Below are positions 1 to 9,389 of a DNA stretch of 64,000 nt, piece after piece. The stretch comes from Methylococcaceae bacterium (GTDB lineage: Bacteria; Pseudomonadota; Gammaproteobacteria; Methylococcales; Methylomonadaceae), in NCBI GenBank assembly GCA_021647585.1, contig JAKIUK010000014.1:4449-68448 (forward strand), written 5' to 3'. The notes under the pieces were generated by a model. That model saw only the letters and a list, made by a program, of their open reading frames with translations, was not told where the DNA came from and ran no database searches. The position numbers were made by a program, and so were the translations under genes. How positions within the stretch are numbered: the first letter of the stretch is position 1; each line of letters opens with the position of its first letter.

Positions 1-668
1 TTTTCTCCCAACAATTTGATTTAAAAAAACAAAATATTAGCATAATAAATATAGGTGGCATTGCTAACATTACCTATTTATCCTCAGATAAAACCATTGG
101 TTTTGATATTGGCCCCGGCAACACATTAATGGATTACTGGATTCAAAAGAATTTAAACAAACCGTATGATTCTAATGGTGACTGGGCTAAAACGGGTACC
201 GCAAATCCAGAGCTGATTAACCACTTAAAACAAGACCCATATTTCAAACTATCGCCGCCCAAAAGCACAGGTAAAGAATATTTCTCCTCCTCCTGGCTAA
301 GCGAAAAAATCAGTCAATTCCCTGACTGCAGTGCAACCAACATTCAAGCCAGTCTTTGCCAATTAACAGCCGACTCTATTACAGATGCTATTCAACAACA
401 TGCGCCGCAAACAGATCACACTTTAATCTGTGGTGGTGGCATACATAACGAACAATTGATCGGTTTCATTAGAAAAAACTTAACGCATCCAGTTACCTCT
501 ACAGCGGAATTCGGTATTAATCCAGATCATGTAGAAGCAATGGCGTTTGCCTGGCTGGCTAGACAAACGATAAATAATCTATCGGGTAACTTGATGGAGG
601 TCACCGGTGCAAAAGCACCTGTGATATTGGGAGGGATTTATCAGGGAACCAATTTTACTTTGTTATAA
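1..668 (+). CDS. anmK: Anhydro-N-acetylmuramic acid kinase, C-terminal part (partial at window edge)
   Basis: Phosphorylates 1,6-anhydro-N-acetylmuramic acid recovered from cell-wall turnover, giving MurNAc-6-phosphate in the cytoplasm. The frame is already open at position 3, so the true start lies before the window and about 220 residues of a roughly 365-residue protein are visible. Family signatures seen are NIGGIANITYL, then GFDIGPGNTLMDYW (sugar-kinase/actin-like fold), and a late ICGGGIHNEQL phosphate-binding segment. It faces erpA convergently, an association common in gammaproteobacteria. There is no sign of damage in the visible part. Confidence 0.93.
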   Translation, partial: FSQQFDLKKQNISIINIGGIANITYLSSDKTIGFDIGPGNTLMDYWIQKNLNKPYDSNGDWAKTGTANPELINHLKQDPYFKLSPPKSTGKEYFSSSWLSEKISQFPDCSATNIQASLCQLTADSITDAIQQHAPQTDHTLICGGGIHNEQLIGFIRKNLTHPVTSTAEFGINPDHVEAMAFAWLARQTINNLSGNLMEVTGAKAPVILGGIYQGTNFTLL

Positions 669-734
669 CTCACAAACACTTCGTTGTGCATTGTATCTAC
701 CCAAAGTATTATTTCGCTATTGTATTTCCATAAT

Positions 735-751
735 GGTGCGTAGAACGCACC
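735..751. terminator. GC-rich hairpin between convergent anmK and erpA
   Basis: A perfect 7-bp stem (GGTGCGT / ACGCACC) with a 3-nt loop sits directly after the erpA stop codon and 66 bp after anmK. There is no clear U-run, so it may be a REP-like repeat unit used as a 3' end stabiliser rather than a classical terminator. Confidence 0.4.
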
Positions 752-1084
752 CTACACTGAGAACGAAGAACCGCAACCGCACGTGGTACTTGCATTAGGG
801 TTTCTTATAACAAACTGGGCACCGTTCAAATCTTCTTTGTAATCAATCTCAGCGCCATTTAAGTAACCCACACTCATGGAGTCGATCAAAACAGTCACCC
901 CACCATTTTCAATCTGGGTATCATCATCATTGGTTTCTTCGTCAAAAGTAAACCCATATTGAAACCCTGAGCAACCGCCACCCGTAATATAAACCCTTAA
1001 CTTAAGGTTATCATTACCCTCTTCAGTAATTAAAGCACCTACTTTTTCAGCAGCGCTATCTGTAAAAATAATTGGATCAGCCAT
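752..1084 (-). CDS. erpA: Iron-sulfur cluster insertion protein ErpA
   Basis: A-type carrier that delivers Fe-S clusters to apoproteins, for example those of isoprenoid synthesis and respiration. The 110-residue length is normal for the family. The three cluster-binding cysteines are visible as C38 in GGGCSGFQYG and C102/C104 in the C-terminal CGCGSSF. An ErpA call rather than IscA or SufA rests on the anmK/argC neighbourhood and on the overall sequence. It is transcribed leftward, 64 bp downstream of argC, and could share its transcript. Confidence 0.94.
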   Translation of the reverse strand: MADPIIFTDSAAEKVGALITEEGNDNLKLRVYITGGGCSGFQYGFTFDEETNDDDTQIENGGVTVLIDSMSVGYLNGAEIDYKEDLNGAQFVIRNPNASTTCGCGSSFSV

Positions 1085-1148
1085 TTAATTTGATTCCAGC
1101 TAGTAAATAAACTTTGATTATGACTATACCCAGCGTTTTAGTCAAGAA

Positions 1149-2189
1149 TCAAGGATATAGTGCAACTGTTGTCAGTCCCTGTTTTTCATCCAGTTCAAAC
1201 ATAAGATTCATGTTTTGCACTGCTTGACCTGCCGCGCCTTTTACCAGGTTATCTATCACTGATAAAACCACTACAGTATCACTGCCTTGTGGCTGATGTA
1301 TGGCGATCTGACAGTTATTGCTACCCCGCACATTTCTGGTATCTGGATGCGTTCCTTGTGGAAGTACATCAACAAATTGTTCATTTTGGTAACGCTGCTC
1401 GAACAATGTCTGTACATCATTGATATCATCCGAACTTTTATTCAACCTGCCATATAAAGTAGCATGAATACCGCGAATCATTGGGGTTAAATGAGGTACA
1501 AAGATCAGGCCTATCGATTGATTAGCGACACCTTCCAGTCCCTGTGTAATTTCAGGTAAATGCCGATGTCCAGAGACCGCATAAGCTTTAAAGCTTTCCC
1601 CTGTTTCACTCATGAGAGCAGAAACTTGCGCTTTTCGACCTGCGCCACTCACCCCTGACTTTACATCTGCAATCAAATGAGAAAAATCAATCAGCTTATT
1701 TTCAATCAATGGCAAAAAACCTAACTGTACTGCGGTAGGATAACACCCGGGACAGGCCAATAGATTCGTCTGCTTAATCGCTACACGATTAATTTCAGGT
1801 AAGCCATAAACTGCCTGAGAGATTAAATCTGGACAGGCATGCTCCATTCCATACCATTTTGACCATTCCTTATCATCCTTAAATCTAAAATCTGCCGACA
1901 AATCAATCACTTTTACATTACGCGCCAGCAACTGCTCTGCCAGCAACATTGCAGTTCCATTAGGCGTGGCAAAAAATACCACTTCGCATTCAGCCAATGC
2001 ATCCAGCTCTGGTACAGTAAAATCAACATTACATAAGCCGCGTAAACTGGGATATATGGCATCAACTCGTTGTCCTGCATCTGAACGAGAAGTAACTACT
2101 GTAACGTCAACATCTGGATGTAAAACCAGGATACGTAACAGTTCTACACCGGTATATCCAGTTCCACCTACTATTGCTGCCCGAATCAT
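1149..2189 (-). CDS. argC: N-acetyl-gamma-glutamyl-phosphate reductase
   Basis: Third step of arginine biosynthesis: NADPH-dependent reduction of N-acetylglutamyl phosphate to the semialdehyde. The 346-residue protein starts with the dinucleotide-binding loop GGTGYTG (residues 8-14). The catalytic cysteine is C149 in ACPGCYPTA, and a GHRHLPEI segment contributes the active-site histidine. Length and motifs fit the long (type 1) family. It lies divergent from the quinone oxidoreductase gene, with 85 bp between the start codons for both promoters. Confidence 0.96.
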   Translation of the reverse strand: MIRAAIVGGTGYTGVELLRILVLHPDVDVTVVTSRSDAGQRVDAIYPSLRGLCNVDFTVPELDALAECEVVFFATPNGTAMLLAEQLLARNVKVIDLSADFRFKDDKEWSKWYGMEHACPDLISQAVYGLPEINRVAIKQTNLLACPGCYPTAVQLGFLPLIENKLIDFSHLIADVKSGVSGAGRKAQVSALMSETGESFKAYAVSGHRHLPEITQGLEGVANQSIGLIFVPHLTPMIRGIHATLYGRLNKSSDDINDVQTLFEQRYQNEQFVDVLPQGTHPDTRNVRGSNNCQIAIHQPQGSDTVVVLSVIDNLVKGAAGQAVQNMNLMFELDEKQGLTTVALYP

Positions 2190-2274
2190 TTTTATTTCAA
2201 CCTCTTATACTTAATAATTACTATATATAATACCTGTTATGATTATTAACTCTTAGTCTTTTATCTCTATAACC

Positions 2275-3240
2275 ATGCTCGCTATTGAAATATCCGACCA
2301 TGCATTACAGCATACTGATCGCCCTGTTCCTGAACCATCTGAAACAGACGTTTTAATAAAAGTTGCAGCCGCCGGAGTCAACCGTCCAGATATTATGCAG
2401 CGTAAAGGCTTATACCCTGCTCCATCAGGCGCTTCAGATATACCGGGACTGGAAGTATCGGGTACGGTAATTAAGACAGGCAATCATGCCAAGCATATTA
2501 AAACAGGTGACACAGTATGCGCTTTGGTCACGGGAGGTGGCTATGCTGAATATTGTATTGCCAATGCAGATTTATGCCTTCCCATCCCTAACAACTTTAA
2601 TTTTATTCAAGCTGCCGCACTGCCCGAAACTTTTTTTACTGTCTGGAGTAATGTTTTTGATCGAGCCCAATTAAAGGAACATGAATCACTGCTGATTCAT
2701 GGTGGTAGTAGTGGCATAGGTACTACTGCCATACAACTAGCAAAAGCTTTTGGTGCCATTGTTTTTGTGACTGCCGGATCATCGGTAAAATGTAACTTTT
2801 GCATTCAACTGGGAGCAGATGCCGCAATTAACTACAACGACAAGGACTTTGTCAGTGAAATCGATCAAATAACTCAGGGCAGAGGTGTAAATGTGATATT
2901 GGATATAATAGGCGGTGATTATTTTTCACGAAATTTGAAATGCATGGGGGTTGATGGCAGACTAGTGCAGATAGCTATTCAAAACGGTCCTAAAGCCGAA
3001 GTTAATTTATTGCCTATTATGCTTAAACGATTAACTATTACCGGCTCAACCCTGCGAGCCAGAAACAATGCCTTTAAAAAAGACATTGCTGACGCTTTAT
3101 TGAAAAATGTATGGCCTTTACTGGAATCCGGTAAAATTAAGCCTATCAATAATAGTACATTTGCACTGGAAAAAGCTGATAAAGCCCATCAATTACTGGA
3201 AAGCAGTCAACACATTGGAAAAATTATATTAACGGTTTAA
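2275..3240 (+). CDS. NAD(P)H quinone oxidoreductase, zeta-crystallin/PIG3 type (MDR superfamily)
   Basis: Medium-chain dehydrogenase/reductase, zinc-free, 321 residues. An N-terminal GroES-like domain (AAGVNRPDIMQRKGLYP) is followed by a Rossmann domain with LIHGGSSGIGTTAIQLAKAFGA around residues 140-160. The PIG3-like subgroup reduces quinones with NADPH, but the substrate cannot be read from sequence. The stop codon is 4 bp before the start of the downstream sulfurtransferase gene, so the two are almost certainly co-transcribed. The shared theme may be redox or thiol protection (inference). Confidence 0.85.
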   Translation: MLAIEISDHALQHTDRPVPEPSETDVLIKVAAAGVNRPDIMQRKGLYPAPSGASDIPGLEVSGTVIKTGNHAKHIKTGDTVCALVTGGGYAEYCIANADLCLPIPNNFNFIQAAALPETFFTVWSNVFDRAQLKEHESLLIHGGSSGIGTTAIQLAKAFGAIVFVTAGSSVKCNFCIQLGADAAINYNDKDFVSEIDQITQGRGVNVILDIIGGDYFSRNLKCMGVDGRLVQIAIQNGPKAEVNLLPIMLKRLTITGSTLRARNNAFKKDIADALLKNVWPLLESGKIKPINNSTFALEKADKAHQLLESSQHIGKIILTV

Positions 3241-3244
3241 CCCC

Positions 3245-4090
3245 ATGAGCTACACAACACTTGTTTCAACTGAAATACTTAAGCAACACCTCAATAATTC
3301 CAGCTGGGTTTTGATAGACTGCCGTTTTTCTTTGGCAGATGTTAATGCTGGCGCTAAAGCTTATCGTATGGGCCATATCCCAAATGCGCGTTATGCTCAT
3401 CTTGATATTGATTTATCATCGTCCATTAAAGACACTACAGGACGCCACCCTCTACCAGACTTTAAACAGTTAGCAAAAAAACTGGGCCTCTGGGGAGTAT
3501 CAAATAAAACTCAGGTTATTGTTTATGATGGTGGCAATGGGGCTTTTGCAGGTAGACTATGGTGGCTCCTACGTTGTATGGGACACGATTCTGTTGCCGT
3601 GTTGAACGGTGGTATTAATCAATGGCAAAAACAAGACCTGCCATTAACAACAACCTTACCAAGCATTACTGCTAAGACTTTCAGGGCTTATATTAATCAT
3701 TCCGACTGGCTCACCGCATCGCAAGTTAGCAACGGCCTGGCTACAAAAAAAATTAAATTAATTGATGCCCGCACAGCAACAAGATTTCGAGGTGAGATTG
3801 AACCGATAGACACTGTTGCAGGCCACATCCCGCATGCAATCAACAGAGATTTTCAGTTAAACCTTGATAAAAACGGGATGTTTTTAACTGCCAATGATTT
3901 ACATGAACAATTCATCAATTTACTGGGAACAACAGACCCAAAACAAGTTGTGCATATGTGCGGCTCTGGTGTGACTGCCTGTCATAACCTGTTAGCAATG
4001 GAATATGCTGATTTATCCGGCTCAAAGCTTTACGCTGGATCCTGGAGTGAGTGGATAAAAAATGCTAATCACTCCATAACCGGCGTTTAA
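3245..4090 (+). CDS. sseA: 3-mercaptopyruvate/thiosulfate sulfurtransferase (tandem rhodanese)
   Basis: Two rhodanese domains in 281 residues: an inactive N-terminal domain (VLIDCRFSL, GHIPNARYAHLD) and a catalytic C-terminal domain (LIDARTATRFRGE, GHIPHAIN). The catalytic loop CGSGVTAC carries C239 as persulfide carrier. The CG[S/T]GVT form is the one associated with 3-mercaptopyruvate preference in SseA/MST proteins, so that substrate is favoured over thiosulfate. It is coupled to the upstream oxidoreductase by a 4-bp gap. Confidence 0.87.
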   Translation: MSYTTLVSTEILKQHLNNSSWVLIDCRFSLADVNAGAKAYRMGHIPNARYAHLDIDLSSSIKDTTGRHPLPDFKQLAKKLGLWGVSNKTQVIVYDGGNGAFAGRLWWLLRCMGHDSVAVLNGGINQWQKQDLPLTTTLPSITAKTFRAYINHSDWLTASQVSNGLATKKIKLIDARTATRFRGEIEPIDTVAGHIPHAINRDFQLNLDKNGMFLTANDLHEQFINLLGTTDPKQVVHMCGSGVTACHNLLAMEYADLSGSKLYAGSWSEWIKNANHSITGV

Positions 4091-4164
4091 CATGCTTATC
4101 TAATTAATTTGTTCCTATGCTTAAGAACACAACCCAGACTATGCCAAACACTAATCCCTATATC

Positions 4165-4350
4165 TCATTTTAGAATGTTTACAGTATCTAGAGATGTTCT
4201 TCTATCTACAAACCCCGACCTAACAACTTGTCGTCTATCACTTTTTCTTCTGTCAGGCATAAGCTGGCTACGTGAAAATGTACTGGTAACTAAATAGGAT
4301 ATAACTACTGCAACAATAAGATAAATAATTAGAAACAAAACAAAACTCAT
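4165..4350 (-). CDS. Small single-pass membrane protein with DRR repeats, unknown function
   Basis: 61 residues. One hydrophobic helix (about residues 2-22, FVLFLIIYLIVAVVISYLV) is followed by a short basic cytoplasmic tail with two similar blocks, PDRRKSDRRQ and FVDRRTSLD. A purine-rich AGGTGGGGGG stretch lies about 6 nt upstream of the ATG, a plausible ribosome-binding site, which favours a real gene over a chance frame. It is convergent with sseA. I do not recognise a function; similar DRR-tailed tiny membrane proteins are common hypotheticals in gammaproteobacteria. Confidence 0.55.
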   Translation of the reverse strand: MSFVLFLIIYLIVAVVISYLVTSTFSRSQLMPDRRKSDRRQVVRSGFVDRRTSLDTVNILK

Positions 4351-4376
4351 GACACCCCCCCACCTAAAACCACTCT

Positions 4377-4410
4377 AACTTAAGCGAGACTCTTTTTGTC
4401 GCTTTTAGTT
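4377..4410. terminator. Imperfect hairpin upstream of the small membrane protein
   Basis: Arms AACTTAAGCGA and TCGCTTTTAGTT enclose an 11-nt loop; one A is bulged. The rest of 4351-4700 (350 bp without a gene) is very AT-rich. It contains a second 8-bp inverted pair (TCTTGCTG at 4542-4549, CAGCAAGA at 4592-4599) and presumably the promoter of the gene at 4701. The roles of both hairpins are unknown. Confidence 0.3.
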
Positions 4411-4700
4411 CATTATAAAGAAGATAAAAAAAATTACTAGAACATGATTTATTAATTCAACTATTAAATTAAAATTAATAACTCAATTTTTTGAATTTAT
4501 GACTCCATTATGAAAAAATGACATGCTATAAAAACTCTTTTTCTTGCTGCAGTCGTTACTAATAAGTTATACGATCTAAGATTATGATATACAGCAAGAC
4601 TACCCGAAAATAGAGAAATGCTATGGAAAAACTCCTTACCACGGCTTCTATCCCTGAGCAGTCTCTTAACAAAACCTAACTTTTACAGGGAAATACACCG

Positions 4701-6116
4701 ATGCCTGAACGTGAAAAAAAACATCTAACATTACAGAAAGCCTTAGAAATTAATCTCGACAACTGTAAATATGGAACCATTGTTGAAATTGGAGCGGGTC
4801 AGGAGGTTGCCAGAAACTTTTTTAGAGCAGGTGGGGCCGCAGGAACAGTTGCCAAAACCATGTCTGCCTATGATATGCAAGTCAGTGATGATGTTTATGG
4901 TACTGAAGAATCAGGCCGCTATGTTAGTCACAGCCGTCTCATAAAAATGCTGAATAAAGAATTTACAGCAGTAACAGAGCTGTTAACAACATCACGACCT
5001 AAAAATACTACGTTTTTTTCTTATGCTGCCACAGTCACAGCAAAAAGCTACCTACATAAAAATGAATGTCATGGCTGGATAGGGATTCGACTACAACTTT
5101 ACAGAAAAGCTGAACCCAGTGATATTGTTTTACATGTGCGTATGCTGGACAATGATGGTAGCGCCCAACAAGAAGCTCTGGGTGTCATTGGGGTTAATTT
5201 AATTCACGCAGCTTATAATTACTTTACTCAACCCAAAAAAATCATTGAATCTTTAGTTGATGATCTGGAGCCTGGGCGCCTTGAAATCGATATGATTAAT
5301 TTTTCAGGACCTTATTTTGAAGAAACTGAAAATAGATTAATGAACCTGCACCTAATTCACAACAATCTAACGCACGCAATCATGTTTAACCCGCAAGGGG
5401 AAGTACAAATACCGGCTGAATTATTATATAAGAAAAACATTCTTGTTATTCGCGGATCATTTAAGCCCTTAACAAAAGTTCATCTTGATATGACCAAATG
5501 CGGCCAGGAACACTTCAATCAAATGGAATATATCGATACAGATAAAACCATTGTGTTGGCTGAACTTTCCATGGCCAGTCTGACTGTCGGTGATCAAATG
5601 GACGATAATGACTTTCTTGCCCGTGTTGATATGCTCAATACACAAGGATATACCGTAATGATTTCCGATTATTTACGTTATTTCCGCTTACGTCAGCATT
5701 TCCGCCGTTATACCCAACAGCAAATTGGCATGATTTTAGGTATTACCAACCTGGCCCTGATTTTTACTGAAGAATACTATAACAATCTGGAAGGTGGTGC
5801 ATTGGAGGCCTTTGCTAAATTATTTCCAGATAATACCCACTTGTATATTTATCCCATGAAAAGCGAGGAGCAAGAACTCATCACAGCTGATAATTTTAAA
5901 CCGCCTAAAGCATTACGACATCTATATCAACACTTTTTAGAAAATGGTTATTTAACCGGTTTGGATAATTTCGATGACCGTTTGCTTCATATTAACCCTA
6001 CTGAAGTACATAAGGAGATAAAAAAAGGGCGCGGTGATTGGGAAAACGATGTGCCGGAATCTATTGCTGAAATGGTTATAAATAAAAAATTATTGGGCTT
6101 TGCTAATAGTAAATAG
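4701..6116 (+). CDS. Conserved soluble protein of unknown function (471 aa)
   Basis: I recognise the overall look (an opening EIGAGQEVARNFFRAGGAAGT followed by KTMSAYDM) as a conserved bacterial family, but not a defined activity. No signal peptide or membrane segment is visible. A segment near residue 250, VIRGSFKPLTKVHLDM, faintly recalls the GxFxPxTxGH loop of nucleotidyltransferases, but lacks the final Gly-His pair. An AGGGA site 8-9 nt before the ATG supports the start. The gene stands alone between 350 bp and 300 bp of non-coding DNA, so context gives no role. Confidence 0.8.
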   Translation: MPEREKKHLTLQKALEINLDNCKYGTIVEIGAGQEVARNFFRAGGAAGTVAKTMSAYDMQVSDDVYGTEESGRYVSHSRLIKMLNKEFTAVTELLTTSRPKNTTFFSYAATVTAKSYLHKNECHGWIGIRLQLYRKAEPSDIVLHVRMLDNDGSAQQEALGVIGVNLIHAAYNYFTQPKKIIESLVDDLEPGRLEIDMINFSGPYFEETENRLMNLHLIHNNLTHAIMFNPQGEVQIPAELLYKKNILVIRGSFKPLTKVHLDMTKCGQEHFNQMEYIDTDKTIVLAELSMASLTVGDQMDDNDFLARVDMLNTQGYTVMISDYLRYFRLRQHFRRYTQQQIGMILGITNLALIFTEEYYNNLEGGALEAFAKLFPDNTHLYIYPMKSEEQELITADNFKPPKALRHLYQHFLENGYLTGLDNFDDRLLHINPTEVHKEIKKGRGDWENDVPESIAEMVINKKLLGFANSK

Positions 6117-6415
6117 TCTTTTAGACACATCAGATAAATCATCTGAGCAACTAAAAACATCTATATTAATCAGGAATAATTTAAATTTTTTTCAGTTTTA
6201 AAACCTCACTAAATGATTGTGAAGTGGCTACACTAAACTGGACACTATGCCTTTGATCACCAGCCACATCCACCCTTATAAATTATTATTTATCAAAAAT
6301 AGTTACTAGTTTTTATTTGTCAGTATAAAACACACCAATATTTTTATTCCATAAAACATAAACCATTCCTTGTTATCTTGATATGATCTTCATAGGACAT
6401 ATACCTATGTAAACA
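6117..6415. other. Non-coding gap before the HD-GYP gene
   Basis: About 300 bp of AT-rich sequence with no credible reading frame or strong terminator. A weak inverted pair (GTGGCT / AGCCAC around 6224-6269) is the only structure seen. It presumably carries the promoter of the downstream signalling gene. Confidence 0.4.
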
Positions 6416-6418
6416 GTG

Positions 6419-9340
6419 ATGAAAACCAGAAATAAATCCCGATATTCTCTGCATATTACTATCAGTTCTTTGTTTGTTAGTTTGATTATTGTTTTTGCAA
6501 TCCTGATCAGCTGGCAAAACTATAGAAAAACCTCTGAAATTATTATATCCACGGGTAACCAGGTCTTTGATCAAATCAATAGAGAGTTACTACTCGATTT
6601 GCAAGGAACCCGCGACTCAGTGACTCAGGCTGTCGACATATTAGCATTAACGCCAATTAACAGTGCAGGATCACTACAAGAACGCATACAATCACTGCCT
6701 ATATTGAGTATCGCTTTGCGCAATGAACCACAAATGTCTGCAATTCAGGTGGGTTATGACAACGGCGATTATTTTATTATTCGCCCAGTAAATTCTGAAT
6801 TTGTTCGAGATAAATTCACCGCCCCTTTGCAATCAGCATTCATCGTCGACCATATTGATACTGATAATCAAGGTAGACGACAGTTATTGCGATTATTTTT
6901 TAATCAGGATTTAGTTGAAATATCTCGTGATAAACCGGTTGCTACACAATATGACCCTCGCGAACGACCCTGGTATAAATTAGCCCAGGAAAATAGCCAG
7001 GTAAAAGCAACCAAACCTTATTTGTTTTATTTTTTTCGTAAAGTGGGTAGTACTTTTACCGTAGAAACCCCTGTGGCCGGCGTTGTACTCGCGGCTGATA
7101 TTTTACTGGACCAACTTTCTCAAAACCTTGCCCGGTTTAGCTTAACCCCAAGCACTGAAGTTGTATTATTCGGTAATGATGCCAATGCTTTAGCCTACCA
7201 GGATATGGAACGGTTAATTATTCGGGAAGATAACAATCAATTTAAAATCGCTAAACTTTCCCAACTAGGTAGTGAAGTACTTACTTTTCTAAGCAAAGAC
7301 TTGAAACTTGAAAACCAGTCGTTAAATTTTTCTTTTCATCATCAACGCTGGCTAGGTGCGGTACGCAAACTGAAAATTGCAGTAGGGATAGATCTCTATG
7401 TACTCATGGTCTCACCAGAAAAAGAATTACTTAGCAAGGCCATAAGTATCCGCTGGCAATCCGTCATGATTACTGCATTGATTTTGCTTGCAACTTTGCC
7501 GTTAGTCTGGTTATTTGCCAGAAAAATTTCCCGACCCATCCGCCTGCTTGCTAACGAAGCCTTATTGATCAGTCATTTTAATTTTAGTTCTCCGGTTAAT
7601 AACCCTTCAATGATCAGAGAAGTCGACGAACTCAGTATAGCTATGAAGTTAATGAAAGACACCATCAGTAAGTTTCTATCATTAATAAACTCTTTAGCGG
7701 GTGAGTCCAACTTTGCTTCTTTGTTACAACGTATCAATCTGGAAACAATGCAGATTAGTCAGGCGGATGCTGCTATAACCTATTTATTAGATGATAATGG
7801 AAAGACATTACATCCCAGCACTTTACACGATTGTCAGCATGGCCTTATGGATGTTGAAGAGATACTCTCTATTTCCTTAACTGATAAAAATGCTCTGGCT
7901 CAAGCCGTGACTAAAAATAGCAGCAGTCTGATCCCATTAAACAACAACCAGCCCAAACAATTACAGCAATTGCTAAAACTATTACATGCTGAAACGGGGG
8001 ATATGATCGCAATGCCTCTACGTAACAGAGAGCATGATTTGATTGGTATTCTTTGTCTACTTTATCAGCATGATGACAAAGACCTGTTAAAAAATGAACA
8101 GATTTCTTTCGTTCAGGCATTATCCGGTTTTGCTGCAGTATCTTTGGAAAGCCAGCGTTTATTAATGATGCAGAAAGCATTATTAGATTCTTTCATTAAA
8201 CTTATAGCTGGCGCGATTGATTCAAAATCACCTTATACTGGCGGTCATTGTCAACGCGTACCTGAACTTACCAGGCTTTTAGCTCAGGCTGCCTGTGACT
8301 GTAAAGAGCCACCTTTTGAGCAATTTCAGCTTAATGATAAGTCATGGGAAGCCTTGCATATAGCTAGCTGGTTGCATGATTGTGGCAAAGTCACTACGCC
8401 TGACTATGTGGTCGATAAATCAACTAAACTTGAAACCATTTATGACAGGCTACATGAAATCAGAATGCGCTTTGAAGTGTTAAAAAGAGATGCTGAGATC
8501 CGCTACTGGCAAAATATTGTCGCTGGAGAAGACCAGGACGACCTAAAACAAAACTTGTCAGCAGAATGGCGGCAATTAGATCAAGATTTTGCATTTATTG
8601 CTAAATGTAATGAAGGGGGTGAATTTATGCTCCCGGAAAATATCGTACGATTACAAAAGATTGCTGAATATACCTGGATCAGAACTTTGGATGATTGTAT
8701 AGGGCTATCCTGGGAAGAAAAACAGCGAAAACAGAAAACCCCGAAAAAAACCTTACCCACTGAAGAAAAAATACTCGCTGATAAGATCGATCATCTAATA
8801 GAACATGATGTTAATGATCAGATTCCTGAAGATAACCCCTGGGGCTTTCATCTTCAAGTGCCTCAATATAAATACAACCGAGGCGAGCTATATAATCTTC
8901 AAGTAAGTCGAGGCACCCTTACTAAAGAAGAACGATATAAAATCAATGACCATATTGTCCAGACCATTATTATGCTGGAAAAATTACCTTACCCTAAACA
9001 CCTGAGAGATGTTCCCAGTATTGCAGGAGCTCACCATGAAAAAATGGATGGCACCGGTTACCCAAAGCAATTAACTCAACAACAAATGCCTCTAACAGCC
9101 AGAATAATGGCTATTGCCGATATTTTTGAAGCATTAACGGCTTCTGACCGTCCCTACAAAAAAGCGAATACCTTAAGTGAATCAATAACTATTATGGCAA
9201 CTATGTCTAAGCAACGGCATATTGATAGTGACTTATTTAAATTGTTTCTCAGCAGTGGTGCCTATCTGGAATATGGTAAAAAATATTTGCAACCTGAACA
9301 GATAGATAACGTTGATATTGCTCAATACTTAACAAAATAA
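6419..9340 (+). CDS. Membrane sensor with Cache-like, HAMP, GAF and HD-GYP domains (putative c-di-GMP phosphodiesterase)
   Basis: 973 residues. A first membrane helix (about 13-33) precedes a periplasmic Cache-like sensor with the RPWYKLA segment. A second helix at about 349-372 leads into a HAMP region (ARKISRPIRLL), then a GAF-like domain. The C-terminal HD-GYP module has SWLHDCGK at about residue 650 and AHHEKMDGTGYP at about 872-883, so metal ligands and the GYP loop are intact and c-di-GMP hydrolysis is the expected activity. About 150-200 extra residues lie between the two halves of the module. A GTG three bases upstream (6416) is an equally possible start; no good ribosome-binding site is seen. 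Confidence 0.88.
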   Translation: MKTRNKSRYSLHITISSLFVSLIIVFAILISWQNYRKTSEIIISTGNQVFDQINRELLLDLQGTRDSVTQAVDILALTPINSAGSLQERIQSLPILSIALRNEPQMSAIQVGYDNGDYFIIRPVNSEFVRDKFTAPLQSAFIVDHIDTDNQGRRQLLRLFFNQDLVEISRDKPVATQYDPRERPWYKLAQENSQVKATKPYLFYFFRKVGSTFTVETPVAGVVLAADILLDQLSQNLARFSLTPSTEVVLFGNDANALAYQDMERLIIREDNNQFKIAKLSQLGSEVLTFLSKDLKLENQSLNFSFHHQRWLGAVRKLKIAVGIDLYVLMVSPEKELLSKAISIRWQSVMITALILLATLPLVWLFARKISRPIRLLANEALLISHFNFSSPVNNPSMIREVDELSIAMKLMKDTISKFLSLINSLAGESNFASLLQRINLETMQISQADAAITYLLDDNGKTLHPSTLHDCQHGLMDVEEILSISLTDKNALAQAVTKNSSSLIPLNNNQPKQLQQLLKLLHAETGDMIAMPLRNREHDLIGILCLLYQHDDKDLLKNEQISFVQALSGFAAVSLESQRLLMMQKALLDSFIKLIAGAIDSKSPYTGGHCQRVPELTRLLAQAACDCKEPPFEQFQLNDKSWEALHIASWLHDCGKVTTPDYVVDKSTKLETIYDRLHEIRMRFEVLKRDAEIRYWQNIVAGEDQDDLKQNLSAEWRQLDQDFAFIAKCNEGGEFMLPENIVRLQKIAEYTWIRTLDDCIGLSWEEKQRKQKTPKKTLPTEEKILADKIDHLIEHDVNDQIPEDNPWGFHLQVPQYKYNRGELYNLQVSRGTLTKEERYKINDHIVQTIIMLEKLPYPKHLRDVPSIAGAHHEKMDGTGYPKQLTQQQMPLTARIMAIADIFEALTASDRPYKKANTLSESITIMATMSKQRHIDSDLFKLFLSSGAYLEYGKKYLQPEQIDNVDIAQYLTK

Positions 9341-9389
9341 CAAGAAAAAATAGCTCTCCTCCCTTACAATAGCACATTTATAAAAACTC

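Noticed and set aside
5450..5490. Nucleotidyltransferase active-site loop in the 471-residue protein
   Set aside because: GSFKPLTKVH lacks the Gly-His pair, and no second motif of the superfamily was found, so no enzymatic call was made.
6344..6574. Minus-strand frame over the start of the HD-GYP gene
   Set aside because: Antisense to a well-supported gene and without recognisable features.
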